In this document: in pieces, positions 42,401 through 49,783 of the stretch
Position numbering within the stretch: the first letter of the stretch is position 1
Layout of the letters: each line of letters starts with the position of its first letter
Source: Planctomyces sp.
Lineage (GTDB): Bacteria > Planctomycetota > Planctomycetia > Planctomycetales > Planctomycetaceae
Reading direction: 5' to 3'
DNA: 57,012 nt
Assembly: GCA_005778225.1 (NCBI GenBank)
Contig: SXPC01000137.1
Coordinates: 1-57,012, forward strand
Program-made: the position numbers and the translations under genes
The notes under the pieces: model-generated
Seen by the model: only the letters and a program-made list of their open reading frames with translations
Databases searched by the model: none
What the model was told of the DNA's origin: nothing

Positions 42401-42659
42401 CTCCGCTGGCGAAGCCGGGAAAGAAATCCTCTACCCCATCGCGACCGTCATCCTCGGCGGGCTGATCAGTTCGACATTACTCGACTTTTTCGTCCATCCG
42501 GCTTTGTTTCTTCTGTTCGGTCTCAAAGATGCTGAACGCGTAGTGCGCACATCACGTCAGACAATTGAACTGACAGAAGAACATAATGCAGGTCACAATT
42601 CCGCCCCTTCTCCCTTGAGGGGAGAAGGGGCCCGAAGGGCGGATGAGGGTGAGCGATAG
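39426..42659 (+). CDS. Heavy-metal efflux RND pump, system B (CusA/CzcA-like)
   Basis: The product is 1077 aa. The HME-RND pattern is MPIDVFPDLNRPRVVIMTEA, ITFPLETTMNG, GGIAVAIGELVDDAVVDVENIF in TM4 (from about residue 402), TVSEVLIDQRTFDLVVR and FISLTGIAARNGILLLNHY. The TM4 motif is nearer the CusA-type GGIAIAIG...D...EN than the DFG type of system A, so a different metal is likely; Cu/Ag is a guess. The last 19 residues (SAPSPLRGEGARRADEGER) are encoded by the dispersed repeat at 42604-42656. No ribosome-binding site is evident before ATG 39426. The upstream 100-base gap contains a partial direct repeat CTAAGCCCT. Confidence 0.94.
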   Translation: MLNAIIQFALRQQLLVIAFALFLIGYGAWQTTQMPIDVFPDLNRPRVVIMTEAPGMAPEEVESLITFPLETTMNGANGVEAVRSSSGVGISVIYVEFAYGTDVYTDRQIVAERMQMVQDRLPTGITPQLAPISSIMGQILMLAMWSDDPATDPMELRTDADWIVRQRLLTIPGVSQIFVMGGERKQFQVRVDPEALLRFGVTLEQVEAAVRASNENATGGYLDRQGPSELLVRALGRIQSIQDLQKVVVTIRDGRPVALSQVAEVIEGAQVKRGDSSAWMRSDNKSWSGGPAVILTINKQPGADTRLVTENIEKAIKELKPSLPDSVRVMPVYSQKHFIERAVDNVVEALRDGVILVAIILFIFLMNVRTTFITLTAIPLSLVMTAVVFAIFGFSINTMTLGGIAVAIGELVDDAVVDVENIFRRLRENRLAGNPLPPLVVVYRASTEIRNSIVFGTIIVILVFLPLFALGGMEGKLFAPMGVAYIVSILSSLIVSLTVTPVLSYWLLAGNRHTHEEKDGFFLRGLKFVGEKVIRFSLSFPYLNLGVTLAAVVVAGLFVTRLERDFLPAFNEGTIQLNVVLPPGTSLATSNDINRTVEEELKKIDDLESFARRTGRAELDEHAEGVNMTEFIIELDPNSPRTREQQLDEIRSAMEHIPGIVTAVEQPIAHLISHMISGVKAQIGIKIYGDDLDLLRQKAEAMKAEIALVPGVTDLLIEPQVIIPQLRIELDRDKLLLYGLSAADVNEFIGTAMNGTTVSEVLIDQRTFDLVVRLNENYREDIDALKRLSIEIPDGGTVPLSAVARIYESGGPNTVNRENVRRRVVIQCNVSDRGVVDVVNDIKKIVAPIEMPPGYFVEYSGQFESQQSASRVIAALFVVAMLGVFLALYTMFGSANLSLQVMAALPMAFIGSVAALVLTGQTLTIAAMIGFISLTGIAARNGILLLNHYLHLVQHEGEGFTHHMIIRAGLERLSPVLMTALTAGIGLIPLVLSAGEAGKEILYPIATVILGGLISSTLLDFFVHPALFLLFGLKDAERVVRTSRQTIELTEEHNAGHNSAPSPLRGEGARRADEGER
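42604..42656. repeat. Dispersed palindromic repeat inside the 3' end of the system B pump gene
   Basis: CCCCTTCTCCC (42604-42614), loop TTGAG, GGGAGAAGGGG (42620-42630), followed by CCCGAAGGGCGGATGAGGGTGAGCG. It is the reverse complement of the unit at 12377-12430. It is read through in frame and provides the pump's last codons before TAG at 42657-42659. Confidence 0.8.
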
Positions 42660-42756
42660 GCACAATTTCGCCTTCGATGTTTCAATCAAACTCCGGGCAA
42701 TTTCGCCTCTGACATTATTCACAACCTTAACCAACAACTTCTCAAGGACTCTTCCC

Positions 42757-43410
42757 ATGATACGTTTCCAAGCCTCCTTTCTATCTGCCATCTTGACTTG
42801 CCTGACAATCCCCGTCGTGGTTCAGGCCCAGGGACATTCTCACGATGATCATAATCATGCCGAAAATGGCGATCATAACCATTCGGGCGAAACTCTCGGC
42901 TTTCAGCTGGCCGACTGGAAAGAAGCCCACTTCGACGATCCTTCCAAAGCCGAGCAACACTTCCAGACCCTCAAGAAACTCGGCTGCGAAGTAGAAAAAG
43001 GCGGCCACGCCGGCCACATTGATGTCCGCTACCGTGTCAAAGAGTGGAAGACTCTCAACGTCGCCAGCCACGACCTCGCCCACCAGTGGGAAGGCTGGCT
43101 GAAAGGCGCCGGCTTTGACGTCTTCCACGGCCACAAAGACGCCGCCTTCTCTCAAGGCCCCGAAGCCGTCGAGTTTCGCCTGGTCACCTGGAAAACGATC
43201 CACAGTAACGGTGGCAACGAACAGGCCCAGATCGTCGACACGCTCAAGAAAGTCGGCTGCGAAGTAAAAGTCGATCAGCATGACGGCCACACCGACATTA
43301 AATACCGCTCTCCCGTTTGGACCGACATCCACCTGGCCGATCACCACACCGCCGAAAAATGGATGGGATGGCTAAAAGCCAATGGCTTCGAAACACAGCA
43401 CGAACACTAA
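42757..43410 (+). CDS. Secreted His-rich protein with a tandemly duplicated domain
   Basis: The product is 217 aa from ATG 42757 (AAGGA 8 bases upstream). Signal peptide to about residue 25 (TCLTIPVVVQAQ). Then a His-rich stretch, GHSHDDHNHAENGDHNHS (26-43). Two copies of one domain of about 79 residues follow, 48-126 and 139-217. Each reads roughly F-x-L-x2-WK...H...TLKK-x-GCEV...H-x-GH-x-D-[VI]-[RK]-YR...W...DH..A..W-x-GWLK-x2-GF. The conserved Cys, His, Trp and Tyr suggest a small metal-binding fold. It is placed right after the pump, so a periplasmic metal carrier or buffer for system B is plausible. The family is not recognised. Confidence 0.85.
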   Translation: MIRFQASFLSAILTCLTIPVVVQAQGHSHDDHNHAENGDHNHSGETLGFQLADWKEAHFDDPSKAEQHFQTLKKLGCEVEKGGHAGHIDVRYRVKEWKTLNVASHDLAHQWEGWLKGAGFDVFHGHKDAAFSQGPEAVEFRLVTWKTIHSNGGNEQAQIVDTLKKVGCEVKVDQHDGHTDIKYRSPVWTDIHLADHHTAEKWMGWLKANGFETQHEH

Positions 43411-43428
43411 TCATTCATATTCTTCTTA

Positions 43429-43498
43429 TAGGGCGGCTGCTGCAGCCAACCTCTGTCTAAGTAGATCATCAGAAGTGGCGGTTGCAGCAACCGCCCTA
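43429..43498. repeat. Nested inverted-repeat element
   Basis: TAGGGCGGCTGCTGCAGCCAAC (43429-43450, given in two parts as TAGGGCGGCTGC and TGCAGCCAAC) pairs imperfectly with GGCGGTTGCAGC plus AACCGCCCTA (43477-43498). Each arm is itself a palindrome (GGCTGC-T-GCAGCC; GGTTGC-A-GCAACC). It lies between two island genes. No T-run follows, so it is not a standard terminator. Confidence 0.6.
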
Positions 43499-43542
43499 CT
43501 CAATACACTTATCTCTTTCATTGAAACTTGCTGGAGCAACTC

Positions 43543-44076
43543 ATGAAACGCATCATCATTACCTCCGTTCTGGTCCCCTCGCTCGCTCTCTCCTTCACCG
43601 GCTGTGCCGAAAAGCCAACCACCCCCAATAACAGTTCCGTCTCCGTCAACGAACCGCCACCGCCAACGGTCGATAGCCATGCCCACGCCCATGCCAGCGA
43701 AGGCCCGCACCATGGCGATCTGATCGAACTCGGCAACGAAGAATACCACGCCGAAATGACTCACGATGCCGAGTCCATCACGATCTACATCCTCGACGGT
43801 TCCGCCAAAACCGCCGTCCCGATTGAAGCCACCGAACTCACCATCAACCTCCTCCAGGACGGCAAACCCGCCCAGCACAAACTGACTGCCACACCCGCCG
43901 CAACGGACCCGACCGGCAAGTCATCCGTCTTCACACTCAAAGCCCCCGGACTCGTTAAGGGGATCGAATCCCACGACGCTGCCCCCAAGCTCAACGTCAC
44001 CATCGACGGCAAAGCCTACCGCGGCGAAATCAAACACAGCCATGACCATGATCACGACCAGGATCATGACCATTAA
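43543..44076 (+). CDS. Lipoprotein with His-rich C-terminus, metal-efflux island
   Basis: The product is 177 aa from ATG 43543 (CTGGAG 6 bases upstream). The lipobox Cys is C21 in LSFTGC. The mature part has a His patch (HAHAHASEGPHHG, about 46-58), a beta-rich domain (ITIYILDGSAKTAVPI, TELTINLLQDGK region), and ends HSHDHDHDQDHDH. The domain resembles small periplasmic proteins found with HME-RND pumps, but no named family is certain. It is likely envelope-anchored and metal-binding, and is the last gene of the island. Confidence 0.82.
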   Translation: MKRIIITSVLVPSLALSFTGCAEKPTTPNNSSVSVNEPPPPTVDSHAHAHASEGPHHGDLIELGNEEYHAEMTHDAESITIYILDGSAKTAVPIEATELTINLLQDGKPAQHKLTATPAATDPTGKSSVFTLKAPGLVKGIESHDAAPKLNVTIDGKAYRGEIKHSHDHDHDQDHDH

Positions 44077-44101
44077 TCGAAGACGACACTCGACCATTCA
44101 T

Positions 44102-44125
44102 CCCTTCTCACGACATGGAGAAGGG
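44102..44125. repeat. Degenerate copy of the CCCTTCTC palindrome
   Basis: CCCTTCTC (44102-44109), 8 bases, GAGAAGGG (44118-44125). The arms match the inner part of the elements at 12405 and 42604. It lies 25 bases after the lipoprotein gene and could also act as a transcript 3' hairpin. Confidence 0.5.
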
Positions 44126-44256
44126 TGAATCTCCAGATCATCGTCTCGCTGACGCGTCAGTCGACTGACGTTGACATGGCGACACTTTCTGAGCGAACAT
44201 CCGACCGCCGGGCCTAAGCCCTGAAAACGCTCGCCATGCGAAAACGGAGTTTCGTG

Positions 44257-44976
44257 ATGAAATCGTTCCACCTGTGTGCCAGTCTGGCAATCCTGTTCGT
44301 CGCAGTAACCTGCAAAGCTGAAGACATCCTGATGCAGGTCCAGTCCGTCGTCGAAGGGAGAGCGACTGCCGATGGCAAGCCGATCATTGTGGAGTCCACA
44401 GAAGTCATCGTGACTCCCGGTTCATCGTTCCACACAAGGACTCGAAACGGTGACAAGTGGATGATGATCCAAGGGAAGCTGAGCCAGCCGGTCGACGGGA
44501 AGTATTATGTGGAGTATAGCCACAAAAAAAACGTCAAGCCCGCATTGGATCACTATGGGGTATTGTCACCTGTGGTGAATGTCACGGCGATTCGAACTGA
44601 GAATGTCGAAATGGAAAAGCCGATGTCCATTGGACTGACGATTATGCCTGTCCCCTGGAAGGGTGCGCGAGGGCGAGTTCGCAACAGTTCGACATACGAT
44701 GGGCTGGTTAGATGCGAGTTGATTTTGAAGCCAGCCAAAAGAGAGTTTGAGGAGTGGCCGAGAGTTCTTCCGATGGAGGATTTATCACCGGTACCCGTCA
44801 AGACCACAGAATGGAGCATTGGCCACAGCTGGTTTTCAGGGCATAAGGTCCGCACAATCGAGTTCCGAAGTGAGAGCCGGCCGAGGGTGTTTGAAATCTC
44901 ACTGCCAGGGAGTGGCTCGCCATTCGCGTTGGGAGATCGCGACTTGGTACCGAAAGCCCCCGAAGCAGGGAATTGA
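44257..44976 (+). CDS. Small secreted protein, family of unknown function (distant copy 4)
   Basis: The product is 239 aa from ATG 44257, preferred over ATG 44236 because CGGAG is 8-9 bases ahead and the signal peptide starts there (FHLCASLAILFVAVTCKA, cleavage before ED). It matches the proteins at 264-1803: EDILMQVQSVVEG, then FHTRTRNGD (58-66), QGKL (72-75) and ARGRVRNSS (138-145). It carries about 80 extra C-terminal residues (from about 160) with no counterpart in the other copies. It ends 1 base from the stop of the convergent sulfatase gene. Confidence 0.82.
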   Translation: MKSFHLCASLAILFVAVTCKAEDILMQVQSVVEGRATADGKPIIVESTEVIVTPGSSFHTRTRNGDKWMMIQGKLSQPVDGKYYVEYSHKKNVKPALDHYGVLSPVVNVTAIRTENVEMEKPMSIGLTIMPVPWKGARGRVRNSSTYDGLVRCELILKPAKREFEEWPRVLPMEDLSPVPVKTTEWSIGHSWFSGHKVRTIEFRSESRPRVFEISLPGSGSPFALGDRDLVPKAPEAGN

Positions 44977-44977
44977 G

Positions 44978-46927
44978 TTACGGCCCGACAACCCCAGCCT
45001 CTTCCCGTTTCTGCTTGCGCTCTTTCGCATTGTTGACCATCGGCCAAACTGGATCATCTTTGTGGGACGACGCCATCAGACTCTCAGCACGTTCAACCAG
45101 TTCCGGATACTCCTTGCCGATGTCATTCTTCTCACTGACATCATCCGCAAGATTGTAAAGCTCTATCGGCTTCCCGGGCCCCTGACGGATGGCTTTGTAG
45201 TCGCCAAAGCGAACGGCCTGGATAGAAGGGCCTTCATGGAGTTCCCAGTAGAAGGACTCTCGTTCGGGGGCAGGGCCGCCTTTGAGGAACGTGACGAGGG
45301 ACAGGCCGTCGGTTGGGGGGCGTAGGGACCAGAGCAGAGCCAGGACTTCGTCGAGTTCGTCTTCTGTCATCGAGCCCGAGATCTGTACCTGATTGCTAAT
45401 GACGTCCTGCAGGTTTGGTATGGAGTAGAGCTTGTTGAAGAAAATCAGTCCGAGTTGACGTCGGAAGCCGTCGTCAGTCGGGCGGTATTTGTAGGTTAAT
45501 GACTGCATGTCTTGGGCACCGTGTTCATCGAACTCGATGTGGATCACGAGGCTTTCAAAGTCATTTTTGACCTTGGTCGCGGTCTCGATACGGGAGGCGC
45601 TGATGGCCTTGAACTCTCCATCATCAAGGACGACGAGCGCTTCTTCCTGTGGCTTGGCGTCGACGAGCTTCTTTCGTATCAACGCATCGGACCCAATGGT
45701 GCTGATTTTGATGTGATCTTTCTCATCAGTTGCGATCGGAATCCAGCGGGCGACGGCATTGTCTGCTTTGACCTCCTTCATCTCGAAGTCATCCATCGTC
45801 ATTTTCGCTGCCTCCCACAGAGCGGCGTGATCTCGCTGGTTAGCGACAATCGCGAACATGCCAGTGCTTGGGTCCGGTTCCGATGACAAGCCTGCCAAGT
45901 CGCGCACCGTCGGCATCATATCCCAGAACGCCCAAGGCTCCTCCGACACACGTCCCGCCGGAACTGTCCCTGGCCACCACGAAATCGCGGCTTGTCGCAG
46001 GCCGCCTTCGTACAGGCCGCGTTTGAAGCCTCGCAGCTTGCCATCCATCGACTCATTAAAGAACTTGCCGATCTCGGAATCGGGCGCCTGTTGGCTGCCG
46101 TTGTCGCCAGTAAAGATGACGAGCGTCTTCTTGTCGAGGTTGAGTTCTTTGAGCAGATCGAGAAGGCGTCCGACGTCGCTGTCGAGACGGGTGACCATCG
46201 CGGCGTAGGTCTTTTGTTTCTCGGTCCAGGGTTTGTCTTTGTAGATGCCGAGATCATCAATCTCCATTTTGTTATGCGGCAGTGTCGCGGCATAGAAAAG
46301 GAAGAACGGATCGGCTTTGTGGTCACGAACCCATTTGAGTGTTTCATCTGCGAGGTAGTTCTGGGCGTAGCTGACTTTCGCGTTCTTGCCGTCGTTGCCG
46401 GGGAGTTCAAAACGCTGGTCGTCGTTATACAGATGGGTTGGAAAGTAGGAGTGGGCGTGTCGCTGGCAGTTGTAGCCGTAGAAGTGATCGAAGCCGACTT
46501 TCAGCGGGCTGCCGGTCGTGTGGAACATCCCCATGCCCCATTTACCGACGCAAGCCGTCGAATAGCCCTGGAGCTTAAGGAGGCTGGCGAGCGTCGGTTG
46601 GCCTTGAGGGAGAGGACATTGGCCTTCGGGCTGGGCTTCGTAGTTGGCGCGAACGGGACAGTGACCGGTGTGAAGTCCTGTCATCAACGAAGCTCGGCTG
46701 GGGGCGCAGACGCTGGTGCCGCTATAGGCCTGGGTGTAGCGGGTCCCTTCGGCGGCCATCTGGTCGAGTCGTGGTGTCTGGATGAGTTGTTGGCCGTAGC
46801 AGCCGAGGTCGCCTTGTGCGAGGTCATCGCAGAGGATGTAGATGATGTTAGGGAGATCGTTGGCGTGAGCAGGTGAAATGAAACAGGCTCCCATCAACGC
46901 CAGACTCAAAAAAGCAACGCGTAACAT
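44978..46927 (-). CDS. Sulfatase with an inserted SecD-P1-head-like domain
   Basis: The product is 649 aa from ATG 46927 (GGGAG 7 bases upstream; the longer frame to 47281 lacks these). Signal peptide 1-22. The catalytic half has [19 protein letters not shown] (metal Asp pair at 34-35), the formylglycine Cys C74 in [26 protein letters not shown] and FTGDNGSQ (D275, N276). The conserved C-terminal subdomain resumes at [34 protein letters not shown] and ELYNLADD. Between them (about 354-534) lies an insert not part of sulfatases: [85 protein letters not shown]. This pattern resembles the periplasmic P1 head of SecD. Sulfatases hydrolyse sulfate esters, here probably of polysaccharides. Confidence 0.9.
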   Translation of the reverse strand: MLRVAFLSLALMGACFISPAHANDLPNIIYILCDDLAQGDLGCYGQQLIQTPRLDQMAAEGTRYTQAYSGTSVCAPSRASLMTGLHTGHCPVRANYEAQPEGQCPLPQGQPTLASLLKLQGYSTACVGKWGMGMFHTTGSPLKVGFDHFYGYNCQRHAHSYFPTHLYNDDQRFELPGNDGKNAKVSYAQNYLADETLKWVRDHKADPFFLFYAATLPHNKMEIDDLGIYKDKPWTEKQKTYAAMVTRLDSDVGRLLDLLKELNLDKKTLVIFTGDNGSQQAPDSEIGKFFNESMDGKLRGFKRGLYEGGLRQAAISWWPGTVPAGRVSEEPWAFWDMMPTVRDLAGLSSEPDPSTGMFAIVANQRDHAALWEAAKMTMDDFEMKEVKADNAVARWIPIATDEKDHIKISTIGSDALIRKKLVDAKPQEEALVVLDDGEFKAISASRIETATKVKNDFESLVIHIEFDEHGAQDMQSLTYKYRPTDDGFRRQLGLIFFNKLYSIPNLQDVISNQVQISGSMTEDELDEVLALLWSLRPPTDGLSLVTFLKGGPAPERESFYWELHEGPSIQAVRFGDYKAIRQGPGKPIELYNLADDVSEKNDIGKEYPELVERAESLMASSHKDDPVWPMVNNAKERKQKREEAGVVGP

Positions 46928-47287
46928 CAACGTCTCCCGTGCTTGTCCTGGCACGATCAATTTGGAGGTCATGCCTTCATCGCACTGACTGTAGACAAGC
47001 AGTGAGCGCGATGCAACGCGAGTCCGCGACTCAGATGAAGCATGGTCGCTTCGTCCTCCCGCTGCCCCGTGCATGAAGATAGTTTTAAAAACAGACTCTG
47101 CGCATTGGGATTCGAGGTAAGGGTGATAACGGTTTCGGGAACGCGGATCCGTCGAAGTTTCCGCAAAGGGTCTCATGAGGTTGAATCGGAAGGCGGTCGC
47201 CTTACAATGCGAGAACACCATTTGATGGTGCCTGCTGGAATTCCCTCCTGACTCTCCTTCCACATTGATGTGCAAAGGCAAGCCCCT
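46928..47287. other. Divergent intergenic region between sulfatase and peroxidase genes
   Basis: 360 bases without a supported gene. The best promoter candidate for the peroxidase is described separately at 47181-47208. A small hairpin CACCA-TTTGA-TGGTG lies at 47216-47230, in the predicted 5' leader. On the sulfatase side no clear promoter was seen. Confidence 0.4.
47181..47208 (+). promoter_or_regulatory. Candidate sigma-70-type promoter of the cytochrome-c peroxidase gene
   Basis: TTGAAT (47181-47186), 16-base spacer, TACAAT (47203-47208), five of six matches to the -10 consensus and four of six to the -35. It stands about 80 bases before ATG 47288. Read by eye only. Confidence 0.45.
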
Positions 47288-48301
47288 ATGCCAAGTCGAA
47301 CTGATCGCTTCCTAGCATTCACTTTCGTGCTGTTCTCCCTGGCGACTGCTCACGCTGCGGAGCCGATCGCGAAAGTGCCTCTGGGACTGCCTGCGATTGT
47401 GAGCCCCAAAGACAATCCCCTCACCCCCGAGAAAGTCGAACTCGGCAAACAGTTGTACTTCGATAACCGACTCTCGCGCGATATGACGATTTCGTGCGCC
47501 TCCTGCCACGATCCTGCAAAAGGCTATTCGAATGGTGCAGACGTCGCTGAAGGCTTCGGCGGAGCCAAAGGTGGACGCAATGCTCCAACGGTCCTCAACA
47601 CAGCCTATCAGACGTTTCAGTTCTGGGACGGTCGCGCTGGATCTCTCGAAGAGCAGGCACTCGGCCCTCTGCAGAATCCGATCGAGATGAATATGACACT
47701 CGATCTGGCCCTCTCTCGGCTCAAGGAAATCAAAGGCTATCGCGATCAGTTTCAGAAAGTCTTCGGAACCGATGTCACCGAAGAGGGAGTCGCAAAAGCA
47801 ATCGCGGCTTATGAACGAACCGTCCTCGCCGGCGATTCCAATTACGATCGTTACAAAGCAGGCGACAGCAGTGCCCTCAACGCTCAAGAGAAAAAAGGGA
47901 TGGACCTCTTCTTCGGCAAGGCCAACTGCTCCTCTTGCCACGCCGGCCCAAACTTCACAGACAACGCCTTTCATAACATCGGCGTCGGCATGAACCAGGC
48001 CAAACCCGACGTCGGTCGTGCCGAGATCAGTAAGCTCGAAGGTGATACCGGCGCCTTCAAAACTCCCACCTGCCGCGACCTAGCCCTCTCCAGCCCTTAC
48101 ATGCACGACGGAAGCCTCAAAACCCTCAAGGAAGTCGTCGAGCATTACAACAAAGGTGGCCACCCCAACGACTACCTCGATGAAGAAATCTACCCTCTCA
48201 ACCTGACCGCCGACGAAATCGACGCTCTCGTCATCTTCATGGAAACCGGCCTCCGCAGCCACCAATACCCCGATCACAAACCACCCAAACTCCCTGAGTA
48301 A
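47288..48301 (+). CDS. Di-heme cytochrome-c peroxidase (CCP/MauG family)
   Basis: The product is 337 aa from ATG 47288, exported (signal to about residue 24, AHA before AE). Periplasmic enzymes of this family reduce H2O2 with electrons from cytochrome c. Two heme c sites are visible: C70-A-S-C-H and C214-S-S-C-H. Typical positions are [81 protein letters not shown] and VEHYNKGG. The length matches the family. It is divergent from the sulfatase gene and followed by a dispersed repeat. The electron donor is not encoded nearby. Confidence 0.94.
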   Translation: MPSRTDRFLAFTFVLFSLATAHAAEPIAKVPLGLPAIVSPKDNPLTPEKVELGKQLYFDNRLSRDMTISCASCHDPAKGYSNGADVAEGFGGAKGGRNAPTVLNTAYQTFQFWDGRAGSLEEQALGPLQNPIEMNMTLDLALSRLKEIKGYRDQFQKVFGTDVTEEGVAKAIAAYERTVLAGDSNYDRYKAGDSSALNAQEKKGMDLFFGKANCSSCHAGPNFTDNAFHNIGVGMNQAKPDVGRAEISKLEGDTGAFKTPTCRDLALSSPYMHDGSLKTLKEVVEHYNKGGHPNDYLDEEIYPLNLTADEIDALVIFMETGLRSHQYPDHKPPKLPE

Positions 48302-48330
48302 AACAAAACGGAAGACCAAATCAGGAAAAT

Positions 48331-48418
48331 GAACCACAGATAAACACTGATGGACACAGATAAGAGAAGTTGAATCATCCATTTCTTATCTGCGTCAATC
48401 TGCGTTCATCTGCGGTTC
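48331..48418. repeat. Inverted-repeat element (ACCACAGATAAACAC type)
   Basis: GAACCACAGATAAACACTGA starting at 48331 (arm to 48365) pairs imperfectly with the arm 48384-48418 (starts TCTTATCTGCG, ends TGCGGTTC). A further degenerate half, CATCCGTGTTTCTCCGTG and CCATCCGTGGTTC, follows at about 48434-48465. It lies in the 304-base gap between peroxidase and propeller genes. No T-run follows, so it looks like a dispersed element, not a terminator. Confidence 0.7.
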
Positions 48419-48605
48419 AATTTTCTTTTTTCTCATCCGTGTTTCTCCGTGTCCATCCGTGGTTCTCTTCCTCGGTGGGACGAACTTCCAACCCGAATTG
48501 CAATCATGGACATAAACAGCCATGATGAACGAACGCGATTTCCGGTCGATACCAGAATTGACCTGTCACGTTCATCCTTGATTCTGCTCCCACGAAAGGA
48601 CTGCC

Positions 48606-49613
48606 ATGAAACCTGCCACTGTGTTCTCGTGCGCTCTGACGACACTGATTGCTTCGTCGCTGCTGAATGCCGCTGAACCTGCTCCAAAACCTCTCGCCAA
48701 AGAGTTCGATAACCCCTGCGGAATCACCGTCCAGCCCACGACCGGCCATCTCTTCGTCGCCGCTCGTGACGGAATCTACCGCGTCGACCCCACGACCGGT
48801 CAAAAGTTCGCCGAAGTAACCGGATACCCCACCGACATCTACGGCAAAGGTCCAAAGTACAACGTCGGACCAATGGGCGTCGCATTCGTCAATGATGTTC
48901 TGGCTGTCGGCGATGGAAGCCGTCCAGATGCTCAAGAGCTAGTTCGCTTTTATCAAGTCGGTACCAAACCGGCTGCCAAGCCAGTCGAAGAAACATCGGC
49001 AGTCGCAACCGTTGGGCCGATCGTCGGTGGAGAAGCATCCGCCAAGGGCGAAGGCAACTTCTACGCGATCGCCGTCAAAGGCAATGATATTTACATCACT
49101 GCTAACGGCGATGACACCAAAGGCTGGGTTCTGAAGTCTGGATTCGAAGGTGGGAAAGCTGCTGATCTGACACCGCACCTGGCAACCAAGCCCGAAGTCG
49201 GCGTCGATGCCCCGGTCGGTATCACCATCGGCCCTAAAGGCGAACTCGTGATCGGCCAGATGGGCGAAGTCAACGTCCCCGGCGACAGCCTGCTGACCAT
49301 CTATGATGCAGACTCCAAGAAGCTGCTGAAAAGCTACAAGACCGGCCTACATGACATCGCAGGTCTGGCCTACAGCCCCAAGACCGGCAAACTGTACGCC
49401 GTCGATTTCGCCTGGGTCGATGTGACTCAAGGCGGCCTGTTCGAGCTGACCGTTTCTGGCGACGAAGTGAAGGCAACAAAAGTTGCTTCCCTCCTCAAAC
49501 CAACAGCATTGACCTTCGGTGCGGATGGCAGCCTGTTCGTCACCATCTTCGGCGATACCGAAGCTGGCAATCCTACTCCAGGTTCTGTCGTGAAGTTTGC
49601 ACCGGGACTGTAA
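48606..49613 (+). CDS. Secreted propeller-like (NHL/SMP-30-like) protein
   Basis: The product is 335 aa from ATG 48606 (AAAGGA about 6 bases upstream). Signal peptide 1-22 (ALTTLIASSLLNA). Repeats of the type FDNPCGITVQPTTGHLFVA, NVGPMGVAFVNDVLAVGD, VDAPVGITIGPKGELVIG, HDIAGLAYSPKTGKLYAVD and KPTALTFGADGSLFVTIFG show a beta-propeller of about six blades. No catalytic site is recognised. It has its own terminator. It is likely periplasmic or surface exposed; the ligand is unknown. Confidence 0.87.
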   Translation: MKPATVFSCALTTLIASSLLNAAEPAPKPLAKEFDNPCGITVQPTTGHLFVAARDGIYRVDPTTGQKFAEVTGYPTDIYGKGPKYNVGPMGVAFVNDVLAVGDGSRPDAQELVRFYQVGTKPAAKPVEETSAVATVGPIVGGEASAKGEGNFYAIAVKGNDIYITANGDDTKGWVLKSGFEGGKAADLTPHLATKPEVGVDAPVGITIGPKGELVIGQMGEVNVPGDSLLTIYDADSKKLLKSYKTGLHDIAGLAYSPKTGKLYAVDFAWVDVTQGGLFELTVSGDEVKATKVASLLKPTALTFGADGSLFVTIFGDTEAGNPTPGSVVKFAPGL

Positions 49614-49640
49614 AGCCGCTGATTGATTGAAGAGAATGAG

Positions 49641-49673
49641 AGCCGTGGTCATTGAAGAGTGGCCGCGGCTTTT
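49641..49673 (+). terminator. Rho-independent terminator of the propeller gene
   Basis: An 11 bp stem (AGCCGTGGTCA with TGGCCGCGGCT, two G-T wobbles), loop TTGAAGAG, then TTTCATT. It starts 28 bases after the TAA at 49613. Confidence 0.7.
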
Positions 49674-49783
49674 CATTGATATGTCGCGATGTGATGACGT
49701 CAATCGAATAGGCTTGTCTCTTCGCCCTTCCTGCTTCATCCTTTACTTTCTCAATCACTTCACATACCTCGAATGAGTCCGCC

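Noticed and set aside
46928-47281. N-terminal extension of the sulfatase frame by more than 100 residues upstream of 46927
   Set aside because: The extension lacks a signal peptide and ribosome-binding site; ATG 46927 has GGGAG and a clear signal peptide.
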